Positions 52,577 through 61,330 of a stretch of DNA of 64,000 bases are shown in pieces. The stretch spans positions 1-64,000 of the forward strand of contig JAETNS010000001.1 of the NCBI GenBank assembly GCA_021772015.1. Reading direction: 5' to 3'. A model generated the notes under the pieces. The model saw only the letters and a list, made by a program, of their open reading frames with translations. It ran no database searches and was not told the DNA's origin. Position 1 is the first letter of the stretch. The number at the start of each line of letters is the position of its first letter. Both the position numbers and the translations under genes were made by a program. The DNA is from Prevotellaceae bacterium. GTDB taxonomy: Bacteria; Bacteroidota; Bacteroidia; Bacteroidales; Muribaculaceae.

Positions 52577-52633
52577 AAAAAACGACGGCTCTCCGCCTGC
52601 GGGCCTTTTCGGCGAGCATCGGCGGAGAGCCGT
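52577..52633 (-). terminator. Intrinsic terminator downstream of the cobalamin riboswitch
   Basis: ACGGCTCTCCGCC (52585-52597) pairs perfectly with GGCGGAGAGCCGT (52621-52633), and read leftward is followed by TTTTTT (52577-52582). It lies between the aptamer and the start codon at 52497, so termination is the likely expression platform: cobalamin bound, transcription stops. Confidence 0.85.
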
Positions 52634-52760
52634 GATGGTGTGACGCGACAATCCCTATGTCATCAGTTTGATCCCCGCATCGTATTACGAGAGGGGAGGG
52701 GGAGGGCAATGCCGGCCAGCTTCCGTATCTGTTCCGCGAGATGCAAGCTGAAAAAACAGC

Positions 52761-52972
52761 TCAGGCAGGTCTCCTGACTTGTCGCCTGTCTTGGCCGGCC
52801 TTCCCGCCGGAACACCGTCCGGCAGTGACCGACGCGTCGTCGAAGTCTGACGCGCGTCAAAGGCAAAGGCAGTAAGTTGCGACTTACAGTAGCGGGCCTG
52901 TCCGGGATTCTCACCCGGTTCCCTATTAAGAAAGCCTCCCCGCCTCTTGCGGTTCAGCTCTCACCTAAGCTG
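52761..52972 (-). promoter_or_regulatory. Cobalamin (B12) riboswitch
   Basis: Read leftward, the core is present: GGGAACCGGGTGAGAATCCC, then the ACAGGCCCGCTACTGTAA segment, and the B12 box AGTCAGGAGACCTGCC (52764-52779) at the 3' side. The order, spacing and ~210-nt length fit the class-I cobalamin aptamer. It starts within a few bases of the promoter's predicted start site. The gene controlled is the giant surface protein, rather than the more usual BtuB-type transporter. Confidence 0.95.
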
Positions 52973-52976
52973 GCGG

Positions 52977-53008
52977 CAAAGTTACATCATTTCCCCCTTA
53001 CTTCCAAA
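52977..53008 (-). promoter_or_regulatory. Promoter of the riboswitch transcript
   Basis: Read leftward: TTTG (53005-53008), 20 bp, then TAACTTTG (52977-52984), an exact consensus match. Transcription would start near 52970, at the aptamer's 5' edge. Confidence 0.85.
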
Positions 53009-53054
53009 TATTACGTCAGGAATAAACCTAAATACGTGAAATCTAGCCTTCTCT

Positions 53055-53807
53055 CTAATGAATCACGTCATTGGCAATACCGGACTGATATTCCTGCCAA
53101 AGATCTTCGATGGTGACTTCCTCGCCAAGAATGCTGCGGAATGCCTCGTCATAGCTCCAAGGAATTATTTCAAGAGTAGAACGATTCAGTTTTCGCAGGA
53201 AGTCAGGATCTTTGTTGTCCTTGATCCACACAAAGAAATATCCTGTGACCCGATAGCCATCATCATATTTTCCACCCTTTGGACGGTCATCTGGTCCAAA
53301 ACCACCGTTGGCCACTCTGACAGCATCAGCCATTCCTTCGATGAACGACCAGACGATGTGGCTCGAACCGTAATCGCCTATTCCCTGAGGTTCGAGTTGG
53401 AATGCGTGTGTAAGCTCATGGAGCAACACTCCACGGTTCTCGTCCAGGAGCTTGGTGGTGTCACATTGTGCGATATATCTGCTGCTCAAAAAAATACGGA
53501 TATTACCTGCGCCACCGCTTTTTGCGGATATTCCCGGAAGATCATCCAAAGAGTAGTGGAGTGACCGTACAACGGGAATACTGTCGTCAGGAGAATAATA
53601 AAGTGTGGACAACACGGTCTTGGCCTCCTGACGAATCAGTTTTTCGGGATCTGGTATGATTCTGTTATATAATTCAGACCCTTCAGTCCCGGCAGCATTG
53701 TCGGTAAACGTGACCTTTTCGATATCATAATCATCCCACGGATTACCGGCGAAGATAATACCGGGGGCTGTCGCCATGACAAGGATAAGTATCAGCTCCC
53801 GTATCAT
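53055..53807 (-). CDS. Basic-secretory-protein-family metalloprotease
   Basis: 250 residues with a signal peptide (about 1-20). The zinc motif is LLHELTHAFQLEP, HELTH at 130-134, with the second-shell EGMADAVR (157-164). This matches the plant basic secretory protein (BSP) family, found in Bacteroidota PULs. It is a secreted metalloprotease, perhaps acting on glycoprotein backbones. It overlaps the upstream phosphatase gene by 4 nt, so it is the last gene of the PUL. Confidence 0.87.
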   Translation of the reverse strand: MIRELILILVMATAPGIIFAGNPWDDYDIEKVTFTDNAAGTEGSELYNRIIPDPEKLIRQEAKTVLSTLYYSPDDSIPVVRSLHYSLDDLPGISAKSGGAGNIRIFLSSRYIAQCDTTKLLDENRGVLLHELTHAFQLEPQGIGDYGSSHIVWSFIEGMADAVRVANGGFGPDDRPKGGKYDDGYRVTGYFFVWIKDNKDPDFLRKLNRSTLEIIPWSYDEAFRSILGEEVTIEDLWQEYQSGIANDVIH

Positions 53808-56416
53808 CCGTTTATGGCTACTTTATAAGAGAGATTGTTGTTTATACGGATGATATACAGACCATCGGCGACCTTGGCATCTATCAGGACATTGCGAGAG
53901 CCATTGAAGTTTCCGTCAAAATTGACCTTGCCGTCAAAGCCGACTATCCTGACATTGTCAATGGGGGTTGGTGAGTCCAGTTTAATGCGATGGCCGTCTA
54001 CGCTTATGGCAATATCAGTGGCCTCTGCCAATTCGGGCAGATTGCTGTATGCGGCTACCGAGAAGTAAGCCCGTTTCACAGGTTCATAGTAGTCTCCGCA
54101 ATTGAAATAGCTTACGAAATACTCGCCGGGCTCAATCGGAGTGCTGAAATTCTCTGTGCCGGGAACATTGAGGGTGACAGATCCGTTGGGTTCGGGATTT
54201 GCGACATAGAGATAAGAGCGGCTTTTGGCATTGACAGGGACTTCGTTTTTACGATATATACCAATCCAGTCATCATGGAAACATGTGGCGTTTTCATAGC
54301 TCACGACCACAGGTTCCCCTTCGGCATAAACCTCCTTGTCGGTGGAGATCGACGGGGGATTGTTTTCATCACAATTGTCGCTCACTATAAAATATCCACG
54401 GGATCCAAGCTCGCTATATCCGCCGTCCTTGAAAAGGACAGCATAGTAGGCACCGGGCTTTTCAATTTTGAATTCGGCGGAACCTTCGGGGGCGGAAGTA
54501 TAGGCATATGCCACAGATTCGGTTCCGTTTCCGGGGGTTACATGTGATTCATAGATCCCAACCCAAGCATCCGTACCGACCGGCGCGCTGTAATAAAGCG
54601 TCTTGACATTGTCGCCGGGACTGTAAAAACGACGTTCTACAGTGGCATGCGGCAAATCCTGTTCCCCCACGACCGTTATTTTGACAGGTTGGGAATAGTC
54701 AGACCAGTCCAGATTGGAATTACGGTTACGTACGCGTACATAGTAAACCCCGTTAGGCAGCGCGCCGTTATCAATCGTAAGGTTTGAAATGTCAATTCCC
54801 TTGTTCTGGTCAACCGGACGGAACTCATCATCCACGTCGAAGAAATCCTCGACATTTCTCAGTATGCTGCGGTATGGATTTGTGAAATCCTCTGTCTGTG
54901 AAATCTCGAATTGCGTGGTAAGCAGATCCGCAGGCACAGCAGTCTGTGAGATGGTGACGGGAAGGGAGATTTCGGTCGCAGGCTCATCCAATGTCGGGGT
55001 CGGGAGTGTTGTCCCGTTTGCAAGAGAGCGGGAGAAGGAGTCAATCATCTCGTTATCAAGGGCACGACGCGAGTTCCCGACCGAATAGCTCTCGGCTGTC
55101 ATGGTCTTCGTGACAGGGTCGAATTCCAGAATCTGATAAGACCATACGTCGATGGTTTTCTGGACCTCATCGCGATTGAGAGGGTCGGGAGAAACGCCGA
55201 ACAACTGATCGTAACCTTCGGCGGATGTTCCGACCCCGCCTCCGCTTATGATATGATAGCAAGGATAATCGGTCATCTGGCCTCGGGCATAAAGGTGGTG
55301 ATGGCCACTGTAGTTCAACACATGCTTCGGAGTGGATGAAAGGATCGGCATGATTTCATTGAGCATCCACGGGCTTACATCCCAGTTCCAAAGCTCGGCA
55401 TAGAGCGGACGGTGTTGAACGCTCACGATAAACTCAACGGATTCATCTTGCGCGGCGGCAGTTATCACCTTTTTGATCCATTGTTTCTGAGCATCGGTTT
55501 CCTCGTCGGAATTGATGGACACAACCAACACACACCCTGCCTGATAGGCATAGTAATTTGCCGTGCCACTCGTTATGCCTTGGTAATCAATCCTTCCGTA
55601 GCCGCTATAATGTTTGTTGTAGATTTGCAACAGAGGATCCTGTTTCAATTCATGGTTGCCCACTGTGGTCATGACCGGCAGAGTAGGGGAGACTGATCTT
55701 GACTTGAACAGGTGTACTTTTTCATAGAGGTTTATCAGACCGGCATCCACCTGGTCGCCGTCATTGAGCAGAAAGTTGATGTGATTCTCAAACGGGCCGT
55801 CGCCGTATTTTTGTTTGACTGTCTCCCGGGCGGCATTCAGCATCCATTCATAGTCGGAATGTTCATTGCGCTGATGATCGCCCAGCAGCAATATGCGGAT
55901 CTTCCTCTTGTCTTCATGGCGGGGCATTGTCCGGAAATGGTAGATTTCAGAATGCTTGTCACCGCTGTTGACCCGGTAGTAGTAATCCGTTTCCGGCTGC
56001 AGGCCGGAGATTTCAGCCGTATTCCAGCAATGTGTCCGTCCCGCCAACATCACATTCGTGGCAGTTGCGCTCTTGTCGAGATGGTCTTTATCCTCGCCGT
56101 AGACTACCTCTGCCGATGTGGGTTTTGTCTTTGTCTTCCAGTTGACACAAATGGAATTGGGCGTACACAGGTTTAGATAAGGCTGTGTCATTTCTGACAC
56201 TGCGGGTCGGGGAGCTACTGTGAGGCGCACAGCTTCAAACGTGCCATCCTCTTTCCTGACTTTGTAGACATCAGGCTCTGAATAGAGTTCGCCGTTAATT
56301 TCGGCGGTCTCGCCTTCTGTGATGAATATTTCCCTGAAAGAGGAGAAATGATCCTGTGCATATGTCGGAGCCAACACCGTCAGGAAAACCGGTAAAAGCA
56401 GATATTTTTTTTTCAT
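53804..56416 (-). CDS. Secreted purple-acid-phosphatase-like metallophosphoesterase with T9SS-like tail
   Basis: 870 residues with a signal peptide (about 1-20). An N-terminal fibronectin-like domain (about 78-164) precedes the metallophosphoesterase core: LLLGDHQRNE (GD 179-180), LLNDGDQ (220-221), VGNHE (253-256), VQHRPLY (334-335) and GHHHLY (371-374). Several Ig-like domains follow (about 470-800). The last ~70 residues resemble a T9SS type A sorting domain (VRIVGFDGKVNF, VADGLYIIRI). It would remove phosphate groups outside the cell or at its surface. In a mannan PUL it could dephosphorylate mannose-phosphate side chains, which is inference. Confidence 0.87.
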   Translation of the reverse strand: MKKKYLLLPVFLTVLAPTYAQDHFSSFREIFITEGETAEINGELYSEPDVYKVRKEDGTFEAVRLTVAPRPAVSEMTQPYLNLCTPNSICVNWKTKTKPTSAEVVYGEDKDHLDKSATATNVMLAGRTHCWNTAEISGLQPETDYYYRVNSGDKHSEIYHFRTMPRHEDKRKIRILLLGDHQRNEHSDYEWMLNAARETVKQKYGDGPFENHINFLLNDGDQVDAGLINLYEKVHLFKSRSVSPTLPVMTTVGNHELKQDPLLQIYNKHYSGYGRIDYQGITSGTANYYAYQAGCVLVVSINSDEETDAQKQWIKKVITAAAQDESVEFIVSVQHRPLYAELWNWDVSPWMLNEIMPILSSTPKHVLNYSGHHHLYARGQMTDYPCYHIISGGGVGTSAEGYDQLFGVSPDPLNRDEVQKTIDVWSYQILEFDPVTKTMTAESYSVGNSRRALDNEMIDSFSRSLANGTTLPTPTLDEPATEISLPVTISQTAVPADLLTTQFEISQTEDFTNPYRSILRNVEDFFDVDDEFRPVDQNKGIDISNLTIDNGALPNGVYYVRVRNRNSNLDWSDYSQPVKITVVGEQDLPHATVERRFYSPGDNVKTLYYSAPVGTDAWVGIYESHVTPGNGTESVAYAYTSAPEGSAEFKIEKPGAYYAVLFKDGGYSELGSRGYFIVSDNCDENNPPSISTDKEVYAEGEPVVVSYENATCFHDDWIGIYRKNEVPVNAKSRSYLYVANPEPNGSVTLNVPGTENFSTPIEPGEYFVSYFNCGDYYEPVKRAYFSVAAYSNLPELAEATDIAISVDGHRIKLDSPTPIDNVRIVGFDGKVNFDGNFNGSRNVLIDAKVADGLYIIRINNNLSYKVAING

Positions 56417-56446
56417 TGTCAGAATTTGTGGCTTATTGGATTAAAT

Positions 56447-57997
56447 TTAATTTCTTTTGAATATGACTTTCCGTTGAGAAGTCACATAAAAGCCCTCTTG
56501 GAGGGAATCGGATATTTCATCATAGCGTCCGAGAAACATCCCGCCGAGAGTATATATGGAAGCATCGGCTTCTGCCGGACATTCAGTGACACAATCCAGT
56601 CCGGCCGTCCCCCTGTTGAGCAGGCGGGTGGCCAGAAGGGCATATTCGGAGGCGAATGTGAATTGATGGAATGACTTGGTCTTGGTCTCGTCACCCCATC
56701 CGTCAATCAGGTGGATCGGCAGCATATTGTCACGGTTGTGATTTTCAAAAGCGTAGTCAAGACACTTCTGGTGGTTGTCGATTGCCCGTTTGGCTACATT
56801 TCCCTCGCTCAAAGGTTCGGAGTCAACATAGGCGCGCAGCAACACATTGTTGAACCATGTGTTGAAGCCCTCCATTGCGGTTTTGTCGGTGTTGAACTCA
56901 TACACCCCGGCCTTGCGCACATAATGGGCGAAAGTGTTGAAGGCTCCGGCCGACGTTTTGTCCATGTCATTTTTCAATGATTTGTCGCCGGTCGCGTTGT
57001 ACAGCTCCGCACCACCGGCAAGCATAGTCCCGGTATTGTAGCTGTAGAATGTCCCGCCGGGGCCGCCGCAATCGACATGCTGACGATAACCTCGCGAAAC
57101 CTCGATATCGCCTTTCAGGCCGCCCATCATGTCCCAGTACACTCCGGAAGAATGACCTAACTTTGATTTCTGCCAGTCGTAGATCTTAAGGGCGAAATCA
57201 AGATACAATTCAGCGCGCGGTACGGTTTCCTGGCGTACATTGTTATCTTTGTCGCGATAATACCATGTCGTTTCATCGCCTGTCCCATTGTAGATCTGTG
57301 CGAGCCAAACAAGAGGTTGGATAATCGGCGCATTGCTGCACGCATGCTTCGAGTTATATCCGGGTCCCCATGTTATACCGCCGTATTCATTGCCTGCGGC
57401 ATCGCGCCAACAATCCCATCCGTCGATGACATAATCGGCAAGATATGTCGCGAGGTCAAGGTATTCACTTTTATCCGTGATGCGGTACGCCCGGATAAGT
57501 TCACGCGACAACCACATCTGGTCGTCATAGACATTCAGGATGCCCGTCACGTCTGCTTTGCCACGTTCGCCGGCGCGAGGCACTGCGAAGGGGCTCCATT
57601 GCCGGTTGCTCGCATAAGAGGGCAGACGATAGGTGCCTCTGTAATACTCAAGATTGTCAATCAGTAATTCCAGGCGTGTTTTGTAAATGTCATAATTGTC
57701 GTCGAAAACATTCGCCGCTTCAAGTGCTTCAAGAATTGAGCAATGGGCTTCAATGGCTGCGGTAAACGGCCATACGTCCGACGGGCCGCTCACTTTGCCA
57801 TTGGTTGTATCGTAACTGTCGGCCATATGCATGTTGTCGGGTGTGCCGATCATGCATTTATCCCAGACCGCGTCGGCTATTGCCATGGCTCTGTCGATAT
57901 TCCTCATCGCCAGTTCTCCATCAGTCATTGCATGGATGTTAAAGGGGGAGGCTGCAAAAAGGCAGAAAGCAGCGACAAGGGCAATTGTTTTATTCAT
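56447..57997 (-). CDS. GH76 glycoside hydrolase, putative endo-alpha-1,6-mannanase
   Basis: 516 residues. A signal peptide (about 1-23) is followed by an (alpha/alpha)6-barrel. The catalytic Asp pair is at 158-159 in NVYDDQMWLSREL, and the motif GGITWGPGYNSKHACSNAPI is characteristic of GH76. These enzymes cut the alpha-1,6-mannan backbone of fungal mannan. The C-terminus (IYTLGGMFLGRY, GFYVTSQRKVI) is weakly similar to a T9SS tail. Neighbouring SusC/SusD/DUF1735 genes define a mannan-type PUL. Confidence 0.9.
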   Translation of the reverse strand: MNKTIALVAAFCLFAASPFNIHAMTDGELAMRNIDRAMAIADAVWDKCMIGTPDNMHMADSYDTTNGKVSGPSDVWPFTAAIEAHCSILEALEAANVFDDNYDIYKTRLELLIDNLEYYRGTYRLPSYASNRQWSPFAVPRAGERGKADVTGILNVYDDQMWLSRELIRAYRITDKSEYLDLATYLADYVIDGWDCWRDAAGNEYGGITWGPGYNSKHACSNAPIIQPLVWLAQIYNGTGDETTWYYRDKDNNVRQETVPRAELYLDFALKIYDWQKSKLGHSSGVYWDMMGGLKGDIEVSRGYRQHVDCGGPGGTFYSYNTGTMLAGGAELYNATGDKSLKNDMDKTSAGAFNTFAHYVRKAGVYEFNTDKTAMEGFNTWFNNVLLRAYVDSEPLSEGNVAKRAIDNHQKCLDYAFENHNRDNMLPIHLIDGWGDETKTKSFHQFTFASEYALLATRLLNRGTAGLDCVTECPAEADASIYTLGGMFLGRYDEISDSLQEGFYVTSQRKVIFKRN

Positions 57998-58063
57998 TTG
58001 TCTGCATTATATGCGAGGACGTGCCGACAGGATTTCCTCCCGGCACGTCCCCATTTGAGTATA

Positions 58064-59116
58064 TCAGAATATGACTTGGTCTTCTTCCGGCATCTGTGTG
58101 TTGAGTCGGCGTTCCATTGTCATGGAGCCGTTCACATTGTACACTATACTGCTGCCGGGGGCCGTAAGATAATCGGTAAACGTGTAATCCACATCATTCA
58201 TGATTACCGTGCGGCGCATGATATAGTTCTGCACTTCATCGCGCTGTTGGATGATGTTGAACGTAGCGGGCTTGTTCTGGGTGAAATTCATTTCGGGATT
58301 GTCACATGTGAATGTGACTGACCCACGGGTAGCTCCGGGAGCGGAAGGCTCGAAATGAGCATACACCTTAAAGGATTTTCTCTTCAAGCTCTTTTCGTCG
58401 AAATTTCCGGCATAGAAGAACACCGTGTTCTGGTCCACGACATATGTCTGCACGGTCGACATTGCTCCCGGCTCGTTGTCGCCCTGACCATCCGTGACAA
58501 TGTAGAACCGCATGTTCTCGGCCTGGTAGACTCCGGAATAGTCAGTGTAGGGAAGCACCCTCAGCATGGCGGTGGCATAGTTCTTGCGGGGATTGCGCTT
58601 ATAGCCGCAGTCGGGGGTCTCGGCCACTGTCAGCGGGAGGAGATAACGGTCGGAGAGGTCTATGCCATTGAAGTCGAAACGGATATCGAGAAGGCCGATG
58701 TCCTGACCTGCGGGGATAAACACCGTCGAAGGATATGAGGCGTAGTCCGACATGTCTACATACCATAGCTCGCTGCGGTGGCTGAAACGCTCCAGGTTGA
58801 GGATTGGGAGGGTGTCTGACTTGGCCACCTGCACCGTCAGGTCAGATGGATTGGTGGTAGAACCGCTGACAAGCACCGGCAGCTGATAGCTCGAAAGGCC
58901 TTCGGCTCCATATCTTGGGCTTCCGTCACTGTTCATTCTGGTGTAAGGCACATAGACCGTAGTGACCCCGACGCTGTTGCCTTCAGTGTCGAGAGGCGCC
59001 TTGAAGCCCACGTAGTGGGCGTATTGTTCCTCCTCCCAATCGTTGTTGCATGAAACCAACGACATGGCGGCTGCGACACCGGTGGTCAGGAAGAGCAAGG
59101 ATTTATAAAGTTTCAT
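58064..59116 (-). CDS. DUF1735-type surface lipoprotein of the PUL
   Basis: 350 residues. Lipobox SLVSC near residue 23. Two beta-sandwich segments: an N-terminal DUF1735-like part (ILNLERFSHRSELWYVDMSD, VFIPAGQDIGLLDIRFDF) and a C-terminal part ending in a beta strand. Such lipoproteins occur next to SusD in PULs and are thought to bind glycans at the surface. It starts 17 nt after the SusD gene and precedes the GH76 gene. Confidence 0.85.
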   Translation of the reverse strand: MKLYKSLLFLTTGVAAAMSLVSCNNDWEEEQYAHYVGFKAPLDTEGNSVGVTTVYVPYTRMNSDGSPRYGAEGLSSYQLPVLVSGSTTNPSDLTVQVAKSDTLPILNLERFSHRSELWYVDMSDYASYPSTVFIPAGQDIGLLDIRFDFNGIDLSDRYLLPLTVAETPDCGYKRNPRKNYATAMLRVLPYTDYSGVYQAENMRFYIVTDGQGDNEPGAMSTVQTYVVDQNTVFFYAGNFDEKSLKRKSFKVYAHFEPSAPGATRGSVTFTCDNPEMNFTQNKPATFNIIQQRDEVQNYIMRRTVIMNDVDYTFTDYLTAPGSSIVYNVNGSMTMERRLNTQMPEEDQVIF

Positions 59117-59133
59117 GGTTTCCTTTTTTTAGA

Positions 59134-61320
59134 TTAATCGAAATACTTCCATCCGGGATTCTGTACGAGGTTCTTGTTGCGTTTGAGCTCCTCGAGCGGA
59201 ATAGGCCAGAAATACATTTTTGTGGAGAACACTGTCGGAAGGCTGTAGACGGGGACAATGCGCTGGAAGTCATCTTTCTGCTTGTCTGTCATCATGACAT
59301 TGCAGCCATAGATGGGCTTGGACTCCTCGACGGGTGCGTCCATCCAACGGCGCAGGTCATAGTAACGTTTTCCCTCGGCCAGGAACTCGATCATTCTCTC
59401 GCGCTTTATTTTCTCTCGGAGAGTAGCCTGATCGGAGTATTCCGATGGTGAGTAATCAGGTACTCCTGCACGGATTCTCACCGGACGGATACCGCGTTTG
59501 ATCTCATTCACGTCGCGGCTTACGGAGTAGGTCTTGGAGCCATCCCAGGAAGCCATGGTGTAGGAACCTGACAGTTCATTGAGCGATTCTGCATACATGA
59601 GCAGGATATCGGCATAACGGATGGCCGGCTCCCATTTGGGGGTGATATGGTCATAGTCGGCTCCATCGCGGAATGTGCGGTAATCGGAGGGGTTCACAAA
59701 CTTCTTGCATCCGATTCCCGTGCGGAGATAATAGCAGGAGTTGGTATACCCGTTATTCCCGTTGTCGGTCTTGTCGCCGGAGGAAGATGAAGAAGAAGAG
59801 GTGCCACGATAGTAGAAAATCTGGGGATAGGGATCCTTGTTGCCACTCTGCTGGTAATTGGGATTCCACCAGTTGGAGCCGTTGAACGCCACGCAGGCAT
59901 AGAAGCGTGGTTCGCGGTTGGCATACTGCATGGATACTCCGATCCCGATCTGAGGATACTTGCTGGCATCGCGGCCGGTGGTCCATCCCTTTGCTCGATC
60001 GGAGCCATCTCCTCCATTCATCTCGCTGTCCTTGCCGGGGCAGTCGGAGCCGTCGGCCATATAGTATGCGTCGACCATTTTCTGGGTCAGGCCGTGGCAA
60101 TTGAAGCCGAACAGTGAGTTGGGCATCGCATGGGTTACGAAGCCGTCGATGCTCCTGTGGCGGGCGCCATCATTCGAGGTATTATAACCACGGGAAAAAA
60201 TGATCTCCGGGTTGTCAAGACCTACAACGCCATTGAAAAGGTCGCGGTAGGATATATAGGGGTCGATGTCGGCGTATCCTTCCGGCCACCCTTTGGTGGA
60301 GAAGTCTCCGTCGTCGAAGGGCTTGATTGTCTTAGGATAGCCGGTAGTCTTATTGTCGACATTATTGATGCCGGCATGGTAAAGTTCGTAGTGGGCCTCA
60401 CACTCCATCACGTCGCGGCAGGCAGCGGCTGCACGCGCCCATTTCCATTCGTCATAGGTGATCGAGAGGAGATGCTTCCCTTCCTTGTCGACGAAAGCTT
60501 TTGCGAAGCTGTCATCGACCATTCCGGGATGGTATCCGTTAGCCAGCTGACCGTTGGCCAGAGGACTGGCGGCGTAGATATACACCAGAGCACGGGTTGC
60601 CAGGGCAGCTCCACGGGTAGGGCGGATAATGCTTTCTGCCGAGGTGTTGCCGGTGAAGCGGCTCCACGACTGCAGTTCTTTGGCTGCCTGGACCATCTCG
60701 TTGGCGATGTACTGCGCGCATTCCTCATAAGTGCTGCGGGGATATGACAGGTCGGAATAGTCCAGAGTGTAGTCGGCTCCTTCATCGGGAAGGATGGAGA
60801 CCGGCCCGTAGCGGCGAAGGAGCAACCAGTAGTAATAGGCGCGTACGAAACGTGCCTGTCCTTTCATGTCAAGGCGGTCTGTCTCACTAAGGGCAACATT
60901 GCGGTCAATGTTCTGGATGAAAACGGAAGCCTGGAAAATGCCCTTGTAGGCGTTATACCATGCGTCTTGCCCGTAAGTTTCATTATAGTCGCCCTGCTTG
61001 AAGGCGTTATATGAATCAATATAGGGATAGAGATTGTCGTATTTCGTGTCGCGGTCACCGAAATAGATATCATCGGCGAAGCAATGGAATCCAACTCCGT
61101 TTCGTTCCTTGGTGATACAGTCGGCCAGGTCGTATTTCAGAAAAGAGAAGGATTGTGTCAGCCACTGGTTGGTTTCGTTGATGTCAGTGAATACTTTGTC
61201 GAGAGTACGGCGATCCTCGAAATACTTGTCGGAGTCGAGTGTGTCCTCGCAGGAGGTCAGCACTGCCGACGAAGCAACGCCCAAGAAAGCCAACAAAGCA
61301 TATTTTATATATTTTTTCAT
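59134..61320 (-). CDS. SusD/RagB-family glycan-binding lipoprotein
   Basis: 728 residues from the ATG at 61320. Signal peptide and lipobox AVLTSC. SusD signatures: GQARFVRAYYYWLLLRRYG for the TPR-like region, and IRYADILLMYAESLNEL near the C-terminus. At 728 residues it is longer than most SusD proteins (about 500-600), the extra length being in loops of the middle. It pairs with the SusC channel to capture oligosaccharides. Confidence 0.95.
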   Translation of the reverse strand: MKKYIKYALLAFLGVASSAVLTSCEDTLDSDKYFEDRRTLDKVFTDINETNQWLTQSFSFLKYDLADCITKERNGVGFHCFADDIYFGDRDTKYDNLYPYIDSYNAFKQGDYNETYGQDAWYNAYKGIFQASVFIQNIDRNVALSETDRLDMKGQARFVRAYYYWLLLRRYGPVSILPDEGADYTLDYSDLSYPRSTYEECAQYIANEMVQAAKELQSWSRFTGNTSAESIIRPTRGAALATRALVYIYAASPLANGQLANGYHPGMVDDSFAKAFVDKEGKHLLSITYDEWKWARAAAACRDVMECEAHYELYHAGINNVDNKTTGYPKTIKPFDDGDFSTKGWPEGYADIDPYISYRDLFNGVVGLDNPEIIFSRGYNTSNDGARHRSIDGFVTHAMPNSLFGFNCHGLTQKMVDAYYMADGSDCPGKDSEMNGGDGSDRAKGWTTGRDASKYPQIGIGVSMQYANREPRFYACVAFNGSNWWNPNYQQSGNKDPYPQIFYYRGTSSSSSSSGDKTDNGNNGYTNSCYYLRTGIGCKKFVNPSDYRTFRDGADYDHITPKWEPAIRYADILLMYAESLNELSGSYTMASWDGSKTYSVSRDVNEIKRGIRPVRIRAGVPDYSPSEYSDQATLREKIKRERMIEFLAEGKRYYDLRRWMDAPVEESKPIYGCNVMMTDKQKDDFQRIVPVYSLPTVFSTKMYFWPIPLEELKRNKNLVQNPGWKYFD

Positions 61321-61330
61321 GTCTTTTAGT

